DNA from: an actinobacterium SCGC AAA028-A23 | Lineage (GTDB): Bacteria; Actinomycetota; Actinomycetes; Nanopelagicales; Nanopelagicaceae | Assembly: GCA_000378905.1 (NCBI GenBank) | Contig: KB900584.1 | Span: 12,523-58,175, forward strand | Length of the DNA: 45,653 nucleotides | Direction of reading: 5' to 3' | Part shown: positions 1 through 10,070 of the stretch, piece after piece | How the letters are laid out: each line of letters opens with the position of its first letter | Position numbering within the stretch: position 1 is the first letter of the stretch | Translations under genes and position numbers: made by a program | Notes under the pieces: generated by a model | What the model saw: the letters and a program-made list of their open reading frames with translations, nothing else | Told to the model about the DNA's origin: nothing | Database searches by the model: none

Positions 1-87
1 CGAATCATTAGATTCGCGGGCCCCTTGGCTTCTATCTCGGTTTAGCCGATATAGCTCCCAGGGGTGCGATCTGATGTAAAGGTATAA

Positions 88-234
88 AAACCCTTATTAG
101 AGCGCTTATTTGTCCAATCTGAGCGATATGAAGATTTCGCTGAGACCGGTGTTGTGGCATACCAATTAGCAGCAGCTGCAATAGGTGCAACCACTGTTGT
201 TGAATTAACTAGTTTTGCCATTCGGCAAGAGTAA
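88..234 (+). other. possible C-terminal fragment of an unidentified protein on the plus strand (KPLLERLFVQSERYEDFAETGVVAYQLAAAAIGATTVVELTSFAIRQE*)
   Basis: Open reading frame after an in-frame TAA at 85-87, ending TAA 232-234, with protein-like composition; competes with minus-strand ORF 42..362 and has no start codon. Confidence 0.3.
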
Positions 235-258
235 AGCATGAGCACCGCTGGATGCAAC

Positions 259-1902
259 TTAATTAAATTGAGCAAGAAATAGGCTGGGTTTACCGGCGTA
301 GGTGATTTGAATCCTCTCCTTTGCCCGAGTGACCCCAACATAAAACAACCGTCTTTCTTCATTTAAATCATTACCCATTGGTAATACGCCATCTGAAACC
401 CCAATTAAAAATAGGTGATTCCACTCCAATCCTTTGGCTGCATGCAAGGTTGCCAAAGTAACCCCTGGCAAGGTTGGTGGATTATTTTGTTCTGCTCGAT
501 CTTCTATCTCACGCAAGAAAGCTCTCATATTCTTGCCACCATTTTCTTGAATACTTTTTGCCAACCGCAAAAATGCAACCACAAAATCTGCATCCCCAAA
601 TGGTCTAAGCACAGCCACTAAATCCTCATACCAATCACCACCTTCAGATGGCAGAACCGATGCACTTCGAATAGTTCGCATTACATCTCTAACATCGGTT
701 CGATCAAAAAATCTCTCACCGCTTCTAATCTGGCTTGGAATCTGGGAATTATTCAAAGCAGCTTTTACCTGATCCAATTGAGCATTAGTTCTTGCCAAAA
801 TCGCAATATCTGAGGAATCAACTCCTTGCGAAATACTCTTCACTACCTCACCGACTACATATGAAATTTCATCAGCTGAGGTGTTAAATCCATTCACAGT
901 AGGTTTTTCACCATGGGCATTTGCCGATTGCAATTCAGAGCCATGATCTGAGACCAGATTTGCCGCTCTTAAAATCGCATTGGCGGTATTGATAATCTCT
1001 GGAGTGGATCGATAACCTCTAGATAATCTAAATTGCTGGGCATTTGGAAATCTATTTTGAAAATTCAGCAGGAAGTTTGAGGTTGCACCGGCAAATGAGT
1101 AAATAGTCTGAGCAGCATCGCCAACTACACATATCTCCTGGCGATTTCCAAGCCAAAGATTTAACAATCTTTGCTGAAGTGGGGAAACATCCTGGTACTC
1201 ATCAACTGTGAAGTATCGATACTGATCCTGCACGCGCTCTCTAACGCTGCGATCCTCCTCCAACATTCCAACAGTCAGAAGCAAAACATCTTCAAAATCT
1301 AAACTTCGCTCCTGCTTTTTCAATGATTCATACGCTTCATATACTTGAGCGATCATTGATAAATTTTCACTCTCGCCTTTGCTATTTGGCAGTTTCACAA
1401 TTCGATTATTTGCAACTGCTTGCTCCTGATAATTATCTGGTGAAATCTCCAAAACCTTTGCCCATTCAATTTCACTTGCAATCTCCCGCAGCGCATTTAC
1501 CTGTGCTGGAATTGCCACCTCGGCCCTAGTAATTGCTTGGCTAATAAAGCCAGATTTCGTGGTTAGTAAGGAAGGAAATTGCCCACCAAATGAGTATGGC
1601 CAAAAATAGAGAAGTTGTTTTAGGGCAGCTGAGTGAAATGTTCTAGCAGTTGCATTTGGAATACCAAGTGCGCGCAATCGTGCTCGCATCTCACCTGCTG
1701 CTTTAGCGGTGAAGGTAAGTGCTAATACCTTGGTTGGATCGGTAACACCAGAATTGATTGCGTATGCAATTCGATTGGTGATTACTCTAGTTTTACCAGT
1801 TCCCGCCCCGGCAATTACACAAACTGGGCCAGTTATTGCTTTTACAACTGCTAATTGATCCGCATCTAGCTCTGCCAATATTGCAGCATTGTCTATCGCC
1901 AT
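259..1902 (-). CDS. uvrD2: UvrD/Rep family superfamily 1 DNA helicase (UvrD2-like)
   Basis: Walker A GAGTGKT, VDEYQDVSPLQ, GDAAQTIYSFAGA, LATLHAAKGLEW, RRLFYVGVTRAKE motifs; overlaps nudC as in the actinobacterial uvrD2-nudC neighbourhood. Confidence 0.9.
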   Translation of the reverse strand: MAIDNAAILAELDADQLAVVKAITGPVCVIAGAGTGKTRVITNRIAYAINSGVTDPTKVLALTFTAKAAGEMRARLRALGIPNATARTFHSAALKQLLYFWPYSFGGQFPSLLTTKSGFISQAITRAEVAIPAQVNALREIASEIEWAKVLEISPDNYQEQAVANNRIVKLPNSKGESENLSMIAQVYEAYESLKKQERSLDFEDVLLLTVGMLEEDRSVRERVQDQYRYFTVDEYQDVSPLQQRLLNLWLGNRQEICVVGDAAQTIYSFAGATSNFLLNFQNRFPNAQQFRLSRGYRSTPEIINTANAILRAANLVSDHGSELQSANAHGEKPTVNGFNTSADEISYVVGEVVKSISQGVDSSDIAILARTNAQLDQVKAALNNSQIPSQIRSGERFFDRTDVRDVMRTIRSASVLPSEGGDWYEDLVAVLRPFGDADFVVAFLRLAKSIQENGGKNMRAFLREIEDRAEQNNPPTLPGVTLATLHAAKGLEWNHLFLIGVSDGVLPMGNDLNEERRLFYVGVTRAKERIQITYAGKPSLFLAQFN

Positions 1903-2813
1903 GATTCATTGCCCACAAGTTCAGTATCAGCACCTTCGCCATACCAAGCCTTAATCATTTGTCTTGCCACACTAATTTCCAATGGCAGAATCAAAGATTT
2001 ATCCTCAATCGCACTTTTCATTTGCGCTCTAGTAAACCAACGAATCTCCTCAATCTCTTCACCATCTGGTCTTGCTTTCTCAGGTGTAGAAGTTAACGCT
2101 TCAAATGCAATCATTAATGATGCTGGAAATGGCCATGGTTGGGAGCCAAGATAATTAATCTCAGAAATATCAACACCAGCCTCCTCCATAACCTCTCGTC
2201 TTAAGCAATTCTCAAAAGATTCACCTGGCTCAACAAAGCCAGCAAAGGTTGAAAACCTATTCTGTGGCCAAACTTTTTGACGGCCCAACAAGATTCGATT
2301 TTGATTATCTTTAACTAAAACAATTATTGCCCCATCAGTTCTTGGGTAATGCTCGCTTTGATCTGCTTCGCATCTTCTAACCGCACCTGCTAAAGCCACC
2401 TTGGTGGGCGAACCACATTGTGAACATCTTGGATGTTTTGTATGCCAATTAGCTAAGGCTTGGGCATGAACAGCAAGGCCTATGTCAGTTGGAGATAAGG
2501 AGGCACCAATCTGGCGCAAGGTTTTAAAATCTAATCCAGCAATCTCACCACTTTGCAGATCTCTAACAAAATAAGCTTTTGAATCCTTAGTTCCTAAGAA
2601 GTAATCATTTTGATCTTGATATTGACCAAGGGATGCACCTGACTCATAAAATAATTGATCATCTTTAGTTGCAAATTTTTCATCGGTAAATATCAGCACC
2701 TGGGCGGTTGGCCAGGATGAGGTTAAATAACTCTCATCACTTCGCAAATGGGCAGCACGATCTACCTCAGCCACCGCTAGCGGCAGTCTTAGTGGTTTAT
2801 TAGGCGCCATCAC
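1893..2813 (-). CDS. nudC: NAD(+) diphosphatase / deNADding Nudix hydrolase NudC
   Basis: CSQC zinc-ribbon, Nudix box GFVEPGESFENCLRREVMEEAG, NudC signature SQPWPFP. Confidence 0.92.
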   Translation of the reverse strand: MMAPNKPLRLPLAVAEVDRAAHLRSDESYLTSSWPTAQVLIFTDEKFATKDDQLFYESGASLGQYQDQNDYFLGTKDSKAYFVRDLQSGEIAGLDFKTLRQIGASLSPTDIGLAVHAQALANWHTKHPRCSQCGSPTKVALAGAVRRCEADQSEHYPRTDGAIIVLVKDNQNRILLGRQKVWPQNRFSTFAGFVEPGESFENCLRREVMEEAGVDISEINYLGSQPWPFPASLMIAFEALTSTPEKARPDGEEIEEIRWFTRAQMKSAIEDKSLILPLEISVARQMIKAWYGEGADTELVGNESWR

Positions 2814-2838
2814 CGCCCGACCCTACTAGCCTGTCGTC

Positions 2839-3696
2839 ATGGTTGTCGCCCCCGCTCAAAAAATGAGAGTGATCTCCTGGAATCTTTTGCATGGCCAGAA
2901 GATCCCACCAACTGCAACGCAAGATTGGCAGGTGGATTTAAAAAATGCCGCAGAAAGTGTGGCAAAAAAATATCAACCAGATTTTATTGCACTGCAAGAG
3001 GTAGATTTTTCTCAAACCAGATCTGCGCAAATTAATCAAACTCAATTGATCGCGCAAAGTATGAATTTAAAATACTGGGCCTATCTACCAACTTTGATTG
3101 GTACACCAGGTGAGAAATGGAAAAAGGTTAAAGATCTTAATAAATCAATTATTACCGAAAGATCTGATCTAAAAAATCCTGAATCAAGTTACGGCATAGC
3201 ACTTGCCACAAATCAGAGAATTAAAAAGCTATATGTAAAAAGGCTGGGAAGATCTTGGATAGGCATGCCCTTGCTAATTCCAAGTGATAGTGGCAAGGGA
3301 GTTAGGTTTATCTACGTAAAGGATGAACCAAGAGTTGCCTTAATTGCTGAGTTAGAAAATGGATTTACAATCGCAACTACTCATCTCTCATTTGTACCAG
3401 GGGTCAATATCTTCCAATTACACAAACTATCTGCTTATCTAAAAAAACTTCCCGGATTTTCAATCCTAACAGGCGATCTAAATTTGCCTGGGAATCTTCC
3501 AACAAAGCTAAGCGGTTATCAATCTTTAGTTTCTCAAGCCACCTACCCAAGTTGGAAACCAAAAATACAATTTGATTATCTAATGGCGAGGAAAAAGACA
3601 GTTGCAAGTAACCCAACATTTAAATACCAAACTCTTGACTCTACTTTTCTTGAAATCTCAGACCATATTCCTATCGGGGTTGAACTTCAAAGTTGA
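2839..3696 (+). CDS. endonuclease/exonuclease/phosphatase family protein
   Basis: SWNLLHG, ALQEVDF, TGDLNLP and SDHIPI motifs of the EEP fold. Confidence 0.85.
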   Translation: MVVAPAQKMRVISWNLLHGQKIPPTATQDWQVDLKNAAESVAKKYQPDFIALQEVDFSQTRSAQINQTQLIAQSMNLKYWAYLPTLIGTPGEKWKKVKDLNKSIITERSDLKNPESSYGIALATNQRIKKLYVKRLGRSWIGMPLLIPSDSGKGVRFIYVKDEPRVALIAELENGFTIATTHLSFVPGVNIFQLHKLSAYLKKLPGFSILTGDLNLPGNLPTKLSGYQSLVSQATYPSWKPKIQFDYLMARKKTVASNPTFKYQTLDSTFLEISDHIPIGVELQS

Positions 3697-6600
3697 ATAG
3701 GAATTTGAGTTACTAACTTGATCAAATCATTTTCATCCAAAATATCGGCAGGTCTTACCGTTTGATCTTCTAGAACATAATGAAATGCGGCGCTGATCTT
3801 TTCAATTGGTAGATTTTTTAGCTTTGCATAGGCCAATCGATACATGGCTAACTGAATAGAGGCATTTACTAAATCCTCACCAGATTTAACCTTGCCCGTT
3901 TTCCAGTCCACGACCTCATAATGATCATTATCTAACTTATATACCGCATCAATTCTTCCTCTGATTAAAGTGGTATCGATCATGGTTTCAAAGCCAACCT
4001 CAACATCTACTGGATTTAAATTCGCCCATTTACTTGAAAGCCAAGCGCTCTGTAATTTATCCAATGGTGCATCTTCTTCAACAGGAGAAATCGAGTTCTG
4101 ATTAAACAAATCATCCATAGAGATCAGAGATGGATGTTTGAAGTGATTCTCAAGCCAAAGATGGAACTCGGTTCCTCTTCTTGCATATTTATCTATGTGA
4201 TTTGGCATAGGTCTTCTTAATCTAAGAGCTAACTCCTTCGGATCGTTTGCAAGATATAGCAAGGTTGAAACTGAAAGCCGGGTTGGCAAAACAATGCTTT
4301 GATGCAAAGTTTTATTCTTAATCTCATTTATGATCATCTTTAAATCAGTTAATAAGCCTGCTTTTTCACTATCACTTGAATTGTTAATCAAAGCTTCCAC
4401 CTCAGCTTGTGAGTAGGGCTCGGACTTTTCAACTAGCTGTGCAACCTCACGTACTCGTAACACCTCTTTACTTTGCTTTGGCCAATTGCCAGTTACCGGA
4501 TTCTCTTTCATTGGGTTTCGTCCATCTGGGGCAGTTTCTGCCAGCTCAACTTTTCCACCTGCGATATTTACAAGTGCATTTGCAAAAATTTCAAAGAGTC
4601 TGCTTGGTGCAACTGCATTTTCACCATTTCTAAAGTGAGAAGTGGTGCAGATTAATCCATGCTTTGCTCTGGTGATTGCAACATAGGCAAGACGCATCTC
4701 TTCAACAGCTTTTCGCCCCTTCCATTGATCTTCAAAGTTTTCAATTCCATCCTTTAGATTCTTATTTGTTGAAAAATTCTCAAAATTAATACTTGGTAGC
4801 TGCTCAGAATCTCCCCGCATACTCACTGGAATACTGCCGGCATTACTAACCCAGTTATCTGACTTCTTGCCAATATTTGGAAAGTTTCGATCTGCAAGTC
4901 CTGGAATTGCCACAAAATCCCACTCAGCACCCTTTGCAGCATGAATGGTCAATATCTGAACCGCATCACTTCTAACATCCACCTCAGCCGGCTTTAATCC
5001 ACCCTCGGCATCTTGGGCAATCTTTAACCACTGCAAGAAATTGAATAAGCTGCCACCATTTTTTTGAAACTTTGCAGCCTCATCTAAGAAGCGATCAATA
5101 TTTCTTCTGCCAGTTTGCCAGCCATCTCTTACCAAAACCTCTGTATCTAGGGATAAAAACTCTGCCACCTCTGTAATTGCCTCTGTGATTGAGCCATTTA
5201 AATTTCTCCGTAAAGAGCGAAGTGAAAGTGCAAATTGTCTAAGCCGAGCTAGCCCCTCATCGGAAAAGTTTGGAGTTGAAAGATAAGTTTTTAGCTCCTT
5301 TGGCGAAAGTATTAATAACTGCTCCAAGGATTCAATAATTGATCCGGCAGCAAACTCATCTGCTGTTGCGATTAGCTCAATATTTTCTTCAAGTGCTTGC
5401 TTTAACTGAGCACCCCGTGAGTAATCATTTGCACGAGCAAAAGCTTTAGTAAAGCTACCCAACGCCATTAAGTCCTTGGCGCCAAGATTTAAGTGTGGCC
5501 CGGTTAAAAGTCGCATCAGTGCAGTACCAGACTCAGGCATTGTAAGTGTGCGAAGTAAGGCAATAATATCTGCCACCTCTGGCGTGCTAATAAGGCCACC
5601 AACTCCAACAACATCAGTTGGAATATTTAGCCCTGAAAATGCAGTTTGAATTAAATCTATTTGTGATCTGCTTCTAACCAACACTGCAAAGGTAGATTTC
5701 TTATCATCGGTAAGTTTTTCTCTATCTTTATCAAACCAGTATTTCGCAAAGTAACTGGCGATCTCATCCGCCTCTTGCACTGCAGTTTCATAAACTGCGC
5801 AAATTACCTCACCAGTTTTTGCATTTGGCCTTGCTGCTAATTTGGATATCTGTTTTTGAGTTGAAATCTGATCAATTACTACATTAGCAAGATCTAATAC
5901 TGCATGATCATTTCGCCAAGTAGTTAGCAATTCATACCTTAGCGCCTTGCTATTAAATGATTGAGAGAATGTGTCTAAGGTTTCAGAACTAGCACTTCGC
6001 CAACCATAAATTGCCTGATTTGGATCACCAACTGCAGTAACTGGATGATTGTCTCCATATAAATTAGATAAGAACTTGATCTGGTTAAAGGATGTATCTT
6101 GATACTCATCCAATAAAACAACCTTGTATTTTCCTCTTTCAATTTTGCCAATATCATCACTTTTACTTGCTTTGCTTTCACTTACCAATCTTGCCGCGAT
6201 AGACATGTGATCATTAAAGGTTAGTAAGCCTTGCTCTCTTCTTCTTCGATCAAATGAATCAACAATTGGCAAGATTGCAAGCCGCTGCTGTAACTCCTCT
6301 TTAAACTCAAGAACTGTCACTGTTTGTCGATCAGTAAAACTTGATAATTGGTTGAGCAACTTTTCGGTGTAATCAATAATTTCCGTAGCACTTCGATCAT
6401 TTTCGGCAAGCTGTGTTGATAAATCCATTACCTCTTGCACCACTGAGTTGGTGGAACCATTAATCGGAAGATCACCTGTTGAAAACCTAGAGACCTCTTC
6501 AAAGGCAATCTGCCAAGCCGCTGCCTCTCCAATTGGATCAGCATCTGCATCAATGCCGATTCGAATTGCATGGTCTGCTAAAACTTTTCCAGCATAGGAG

Positions 6601-6947
6601 TGGTAAGTAGAGACAGTTAATTCAGATTCATCAAGGTGATCTGGCAATAATCCAGCCATTTTTAATTGGCGCAGTCGAAACTTGATTCGTTTAGATAATT
6701 CACCAGATGCTTTTCTAGTAAAGGTTAGTCCAAGCACTTGATTTGGCGTGATGATTGAGTTTGCAACTAGATACAAAACCCGCTGACTCATAGTTTCAGT
6801 CTTACCTGAGCCCGCACCTGCAATTACAACAGCAGGGGCAAGTGGGGCCTGGATAATCGGAATTTGCTCATCAGTTGGAATTTTAAATGTTGGATCAACT
6901 GCTGCAATTTTATTTGCGATCTCAACAGCTGAATATTTCATACTCAT
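3687..6947 (-). CDS. adnB: ATP-dependent helicase/nuclease, AdnB-like (UvrD helicase plus C-terminal PD-(D/E)XK RecB-type nuclease)
   Basis: GAGSGKTETM Walker A, LLDEYQDTSFNQ, C-terminal RGRIDAVY...YEVVDWKTGK...QLAMYRLAY; ATGA overlap with the upstream paralogous gene. Confidence 0.8.
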   Translation of the reverse strand: MSMKYSAVEIANKIAAVDPTFKIPTDEQIPIIQAPLAPAVVIAGAGSGKTETMSQRVLYLVANSIITPNQVLGLTFTRKASGELSKRIKFRLRQLKMAGLLPDHLDESELTVSTYHSYAGKVLADHAIRIGIDADADPIGEAAAWQIAFEEVSRFSTGDLPINGSTNSVVQEVMDLSTQLAENDRSATEIIDYTEKLLNQLSSFTDRQTVTVLEFKEELQQRLAILPIVDSFDRRRREQGLLTFNDHMSIAARLVSESKASKSDDIGKIERGKYKVVLLDEYQDTSFNQIKFLSNLYGDNHPVTAVGDPNQAIYGWRSASSETLDTFSQSFNSKALRYELLTTWRNDHAVLDLANVVIDQISTQKQISKLAARPNAKTGEVICAVYETAVQEADEIASYFAKYWFDKDREKLTDDKKSTFAVLVRSRSQIDLIQTAFSGLNIPTDVVGVGGLISTPEVADIIALLRTLTMPESGTALMRLLTGPHLNLGAKDLMALGSFTKAFARANDYSRGAQLKQALEENIELIATADEFAAGSIIESLEQLLILSPKELKTYLSTPNFSDEGLARLRQFALSLRSLRRNLNGSITEAITEVAEFLSLDTEVLVRDGWQTGRRNIDRFLDEAAKFQKNGGSLFNFLQWLKIAQDAEGGLKPAEVDVRSDAVQILTIHAAKGAEWDFVAIPGLADRNFPNIGKKSDNWVSNAGSIPVSMRGDSEQLPSINFENFSTNKNLKDGIENFEDQWKGRKAVEEMRLAYVAITRAKHGLICTTSHFRNGENAVAPSRLFEIFANALVNIAGGKVELAETAPDGRNPMKENPVTGNWPKQSKEVLRVREVAQLVEKSEPYSQAEVEALINNSSDSEKAGLLTDLKMIINEIKNKTLHQSIVLPTRLSVSTLLYLANDPKELALRLRRPMPNHIDKYARRGTEFHLWLENHFKHPSLISMDDLFNQNSISPVEEDAPLDKLQSAWLSSKWANLNPVDVEVGFETMIDTTLIRGRIDAVYKLDNDHYEVVDWKTGKVKSGEDLVNASIQLAMYRLAYAKLKNLPIEKISAAFHYVLEDQTVRPADILDENDLIKLVTQIPIQL

Positions 6948-9900
6948 TGCTCAATCACCGACTTACCAGCTGGTTGAATTGGACAAGAAGTTTTTACTGC
7001 GCAGGATCGACAGCGATCATTAATTACCGCCACAAAGTTTTTATCACTCATCTTTACTGCAATATCTGAAATCTCTTGGCTTACCACTTTTTCATTTACT
7101 TTATCTTGCGGTCGTCCCTTTGCCTCTTTACCCTTTAAGTCACCGACAAATATCAACTCAGCACCGGCAACCTCTTGATGCTCTAATTTGTTTTTAAACC
7201 CATCATTAACCACCGCTAATTGGTAGCTTTGTAATTGCTTATTTTGTTGCGCATCCTCATAGGAGATTGGTGTGGCACCAGTTTTTAAATCAACAATGTA
7301 GTACTTACCTTCATTAGTTAACTCAACTCGATCAATTGAGCCAGAGACAATTGCACTTCCTAACTTAAACTCAAACTTTTCTTCCACGCCAATCAATTGG
7401 TTTTTATTCTCCGAATGCCAGCCATAAAATTTCTTGAGCATTGAAGCAGCTCTTCGGTACTCATAATCTTTTATCCACCCTTGGTTCATATCAATTAATG
7501 ACCAAGCACCCTTTAATTTTCCTTCCAATTCATCCAAGGTAAGAGTTGGTTGATCCTTTAATTGCGCGGCAATCACATGTATTGCCGAACCTAAAACCTG
7601 CGCAGTTGAATCAGCATCTCGTCCACCACTTTGCTCAAGCATCCATTTCAAACCACACTCAGTAAATGATTCAAGTGAGCTAGGTGAAATACGAAGCTGC
7701 TCTTGTGGTGAAATAACTGGCAGATCAGTTGAAACCGGCTTAACACCAACCCAATGTTTTGGATCGGCAGCTTTAACCCCATTACTTGCCAAGGTTTTAA
7801 GCGCCCTTGCTGCAAATTGTGAATCCTCTTTATCTGACACTGTTGCAATCCTACGAAGTGCTGCAACTAATGCAGGTTGAGTAATTAATCTTTGAGATTG
7901 ATGAAGCTGAATCTCATGTGGTGCTAACTTTTCAAAGTAGGAGGATGGCTGCGTATCCTCCCCAGTAATTGCAGTGACAAATAATTGTTTACTAGCTCTT
8001 GTTAGGGCAACATTTAATAATCGCTTCTCATCTTGCATCAAACCTGCCGCTGAGATCGCATCTAATTGCTCAATATTGCTAATGCCATGTCGGAAGATTT
8101 CTACTAATCGCTCACTACCAAGGAGAGAGCCACGTTGCTTTAAATTAGGCCAACTTCCCTCTTGCATTCCGGCAAGTGCGACTAACTCCCACTCTAATCC
8201 TTTAGCTGAATGAACAGTCATTACTTGAACAACCTCACCACGTTGTGCGGTGGTGGTAATTGTGTCTGCAAGAATTTTCTCACCCAATAATTGATCAATA
8301 AATAATGAGGGCTTTGCCTCTGGCAGACGTTCACCAAATCTTCTGGCAACTTCAAATAAGGTAATTACCGCATCCAGATTTTGATCGGCAATCATCCCGC
8401 GATTGCCACCTGCTAAAGCTGTTTGTTGCCAAACTCTAGATATCAACTCACCTTCATAATTCTTACCATTACTCCAAATACTCCATAACAAATCAGAGAT
8501 ATCAGGTGATTTACTTAAAGCTTTTTTCGCCTCTTTAATTAAATCATTAATTCGTTTTAAGCTAGTTAACTCCTCCCAAGGCAGATCAGGTGTTGGGCAG
8601 GTTAGGTGATCTAAAATTAAATCAGTTGAGCTTTTAGGTGGATTATGTTTTTGCGCCTTGCTTAATGCAATTCGCATCTGCCTAATAGATATTGCATCTG
8701 CGCCAGCAAACTCACTTTTAAGTAATAGCTCAATCTCATCCCAATTACTTGATGTTATTTTCAATTGGCCAAGTGCAATTTGAGCAACTGTAATGATTGG
8801 CTTTATCGCTGGATTATCGCCAAGGGAGGCAGCTTGGGCATCTATTTCAACTGGAATCGAGTTCATCGCAAAGGCCCGTTGCAGCGCAGTAATTTGTGGA
8901 CCAGGTGATCTAACAATGACGGCCATCTGTGACCATGGCATTTTTGAGGTTAAGTGAGCAGATCTAAATTGGTGGGCAATAAAATTTGCTTCCTCACTTG
9001 CACTACTTAAAAGTGCTACTTGTTGGGAAGCAACCGGGCGCAATCTTTTATCTAAGGTTATTTTCTTCTTTATTCCAAACTGCTCTAAATCTGAAATTAA
9101 GTTATCGGGATCTGCCCCTCTAAATCTGCCAACTGCGCTATCTGGATCTGCAAATATAACTAGCTCAGGGCCACTTAGTAATTGAAGTAATTTACGTTGG
9201 GCCCGGTCTGATTCTTGAAACTCATCGACATAAATAATCTGGAATAGTTTTTGATACTTCTGGAGCAATCTTTGATTTGATTCAAGTTTATCAACTGCCA
9301 AAACCACAATCTCACTTGGATCCACCCGAGTAAAAGAGTGTGTGGTGGTGGCATCTCGTAGCGCCATCGCATTTTGATATCTTTCCCAAAACTGACATAT
9401 TGCTGGCCAATACTTTTGGTCATATTTTTTTGCAAACTTACTTAACTCTTCCGGTGAGCTGCCTCGCTCTGTGGCGCGACCAATAAACTCACGTAACTCT
9501 TTAGCAAAACCTTTGGTGGTAAGGGCTGGAATTAAATCTTGTGGCCAATTACTTTGGGCAGGATTTGCAGCATCTAACTCAAGTAACTGTCTAATCTGCG
9601 CATCTTGTTCAGCTCCTGATAGCAAAACATATTTTTTATCAGCTGATGATTCTAAATTTATTGGATCATTTAAGATCATAAAAGCAATTGAGTGAAAGGT
9701 TCTTGCAATTGGCTCTGCGACTGTGTGGGCGGTAGGGTTTGCCGAAGCTACCTGATCTCGCAATTTACTTGCTGATTGCCGGCCATAGGTCAGTGCCAAT
9801 ATTTTATTTGGATCTTCACCAGCTGCTATTCGATTGGCAATTGCAGCAATTAAGGTGGATGTTTTTCCACTACCTGCTTGACCTAAAACTAATAATTGTG

Positions 9901-10018
9901 AAGTGCGATGATTAACAACCTCTAATTGTGCCGGGGTTAAATCCTTTAACTCAAGGTTTTTAGCCAAGCTGGTAGATCTAATTAGTTTAAGCTCTAAATT
10001 ATCCTTCACGCTGGCCAC
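6944..10018 (-). CDS. adnA: ATP-dependent helicase/nuclease, AdnA-like with C-terminal Fe-S-type RecB nuclease domain
   Basis: GQAGSGKTSTL, VDEFQESD, nuclease motif YYIVDLKTG..QLQSYQLAV, upstream Cys (FTECGLKWML) plus C-terminal CRSCAVKTSCP; GTG start. Confidence 0.78.
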   Translation of the reverse strand: MASVKDNLELKLIRSTSLAKNLELKDLTPAQLEVVNHRTSQLLVLGQAGSGKTSTLIAAIANRIAAGEDPNKILALTYGRQSASKLRDQVASANPTAHTVAEPIARTFHSIAFMILNDPINLESSADKKYVLLSGAEQDAQIRQLLELDAANPAQSNWPQDLIPALTTKGFAKELREFIGRATERGSSPEELSKFAKKYDQKYWPAICQFWERYQNAMALRDATTTHSFTRVDPSEIVVLAVDKLESNQRLLQKYQKLFQIIYVDEFQESDRAQRKLLQLLSGPELVIFADPDSAVGRFRGADPDNLISDLEQFGIKKKITLDKRLRPVASQQVALLSSASEEANFIAHQFRSAHLTSKMPWSQMAVIVRSPGPQITALQRAFAMNSIPVEIDAQAASLGDNPAIKPIITVAQIALGQLKITSSNWDEIELLLKSEFAGADAISIRQMRIALSKAQKHNPPKSSTDLILDHLTCPTPDLPWEELTSLKRINDLIKEAKKALSKSPDISDLLWSIWSNGKNYEGELISRVWQQTALAGGNRGMIADQNLDAVITLFEVARRFGERLPEAKPSLFIDQLLGEKILADTITTTAQRGEVVQVMTVHSAKGLEWELVALAGMQEGSWPNLKQRGSLLGSERLVEIFRHGISNIEQLDAISAAGLMQDEKRLLNVALTRASKQLFVTAITGEDTQPSSYFEKLAPHEIQLHQSQRLITQPALVAALRRIATVSDKEDSQFAARALKTLASNGVKAADPKHWVGVKPVSTDLPVISPQEQLRISPSSLESFTECGLKWMLEQSGGRDADSTAQVLGSAIHVIAAQLKDQPTLTLDELEGKLKGAWSLIDMNQGWIKDYEYRRAASMLKKFYGWHSENKNQLIGVEEKFEFKLGSAIVSGSIDRVELTNEGKYYIVDLKTGATPISYEDAQQNKQLQSYQLAVVNDGFKNKLEHQEVAGAELIFVGDLKGKEAKGRPQDKVNEKVVSQEISDIAVKMSDKNFVAVINDRCRSCAVKTSCPIQPAGKSVIEQ

Positions 10019-10070
10019 GGCCTAATTTAACAAGCAGGCGGTGACAATCGGGGTTATTGCCCAAATCTGG

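Noticed and set aside
42-362. 106-aa minus-strand ORF at the left end
   Set aside because: Its N-terminal part overlaps the uvrD2 3' end out of frame, and the opposite-strand frame 88-234 looks more protein-like; not called as CDS.
3687-10018. AddAB or RecBC assignment for the helicase-nuclease pair
   Set aside because: Both subunits carry an N-terminal UvrD motor and a C-terminal nuclease, and the neighbourhood has uvrD2-nudC; AdnAB fits better.
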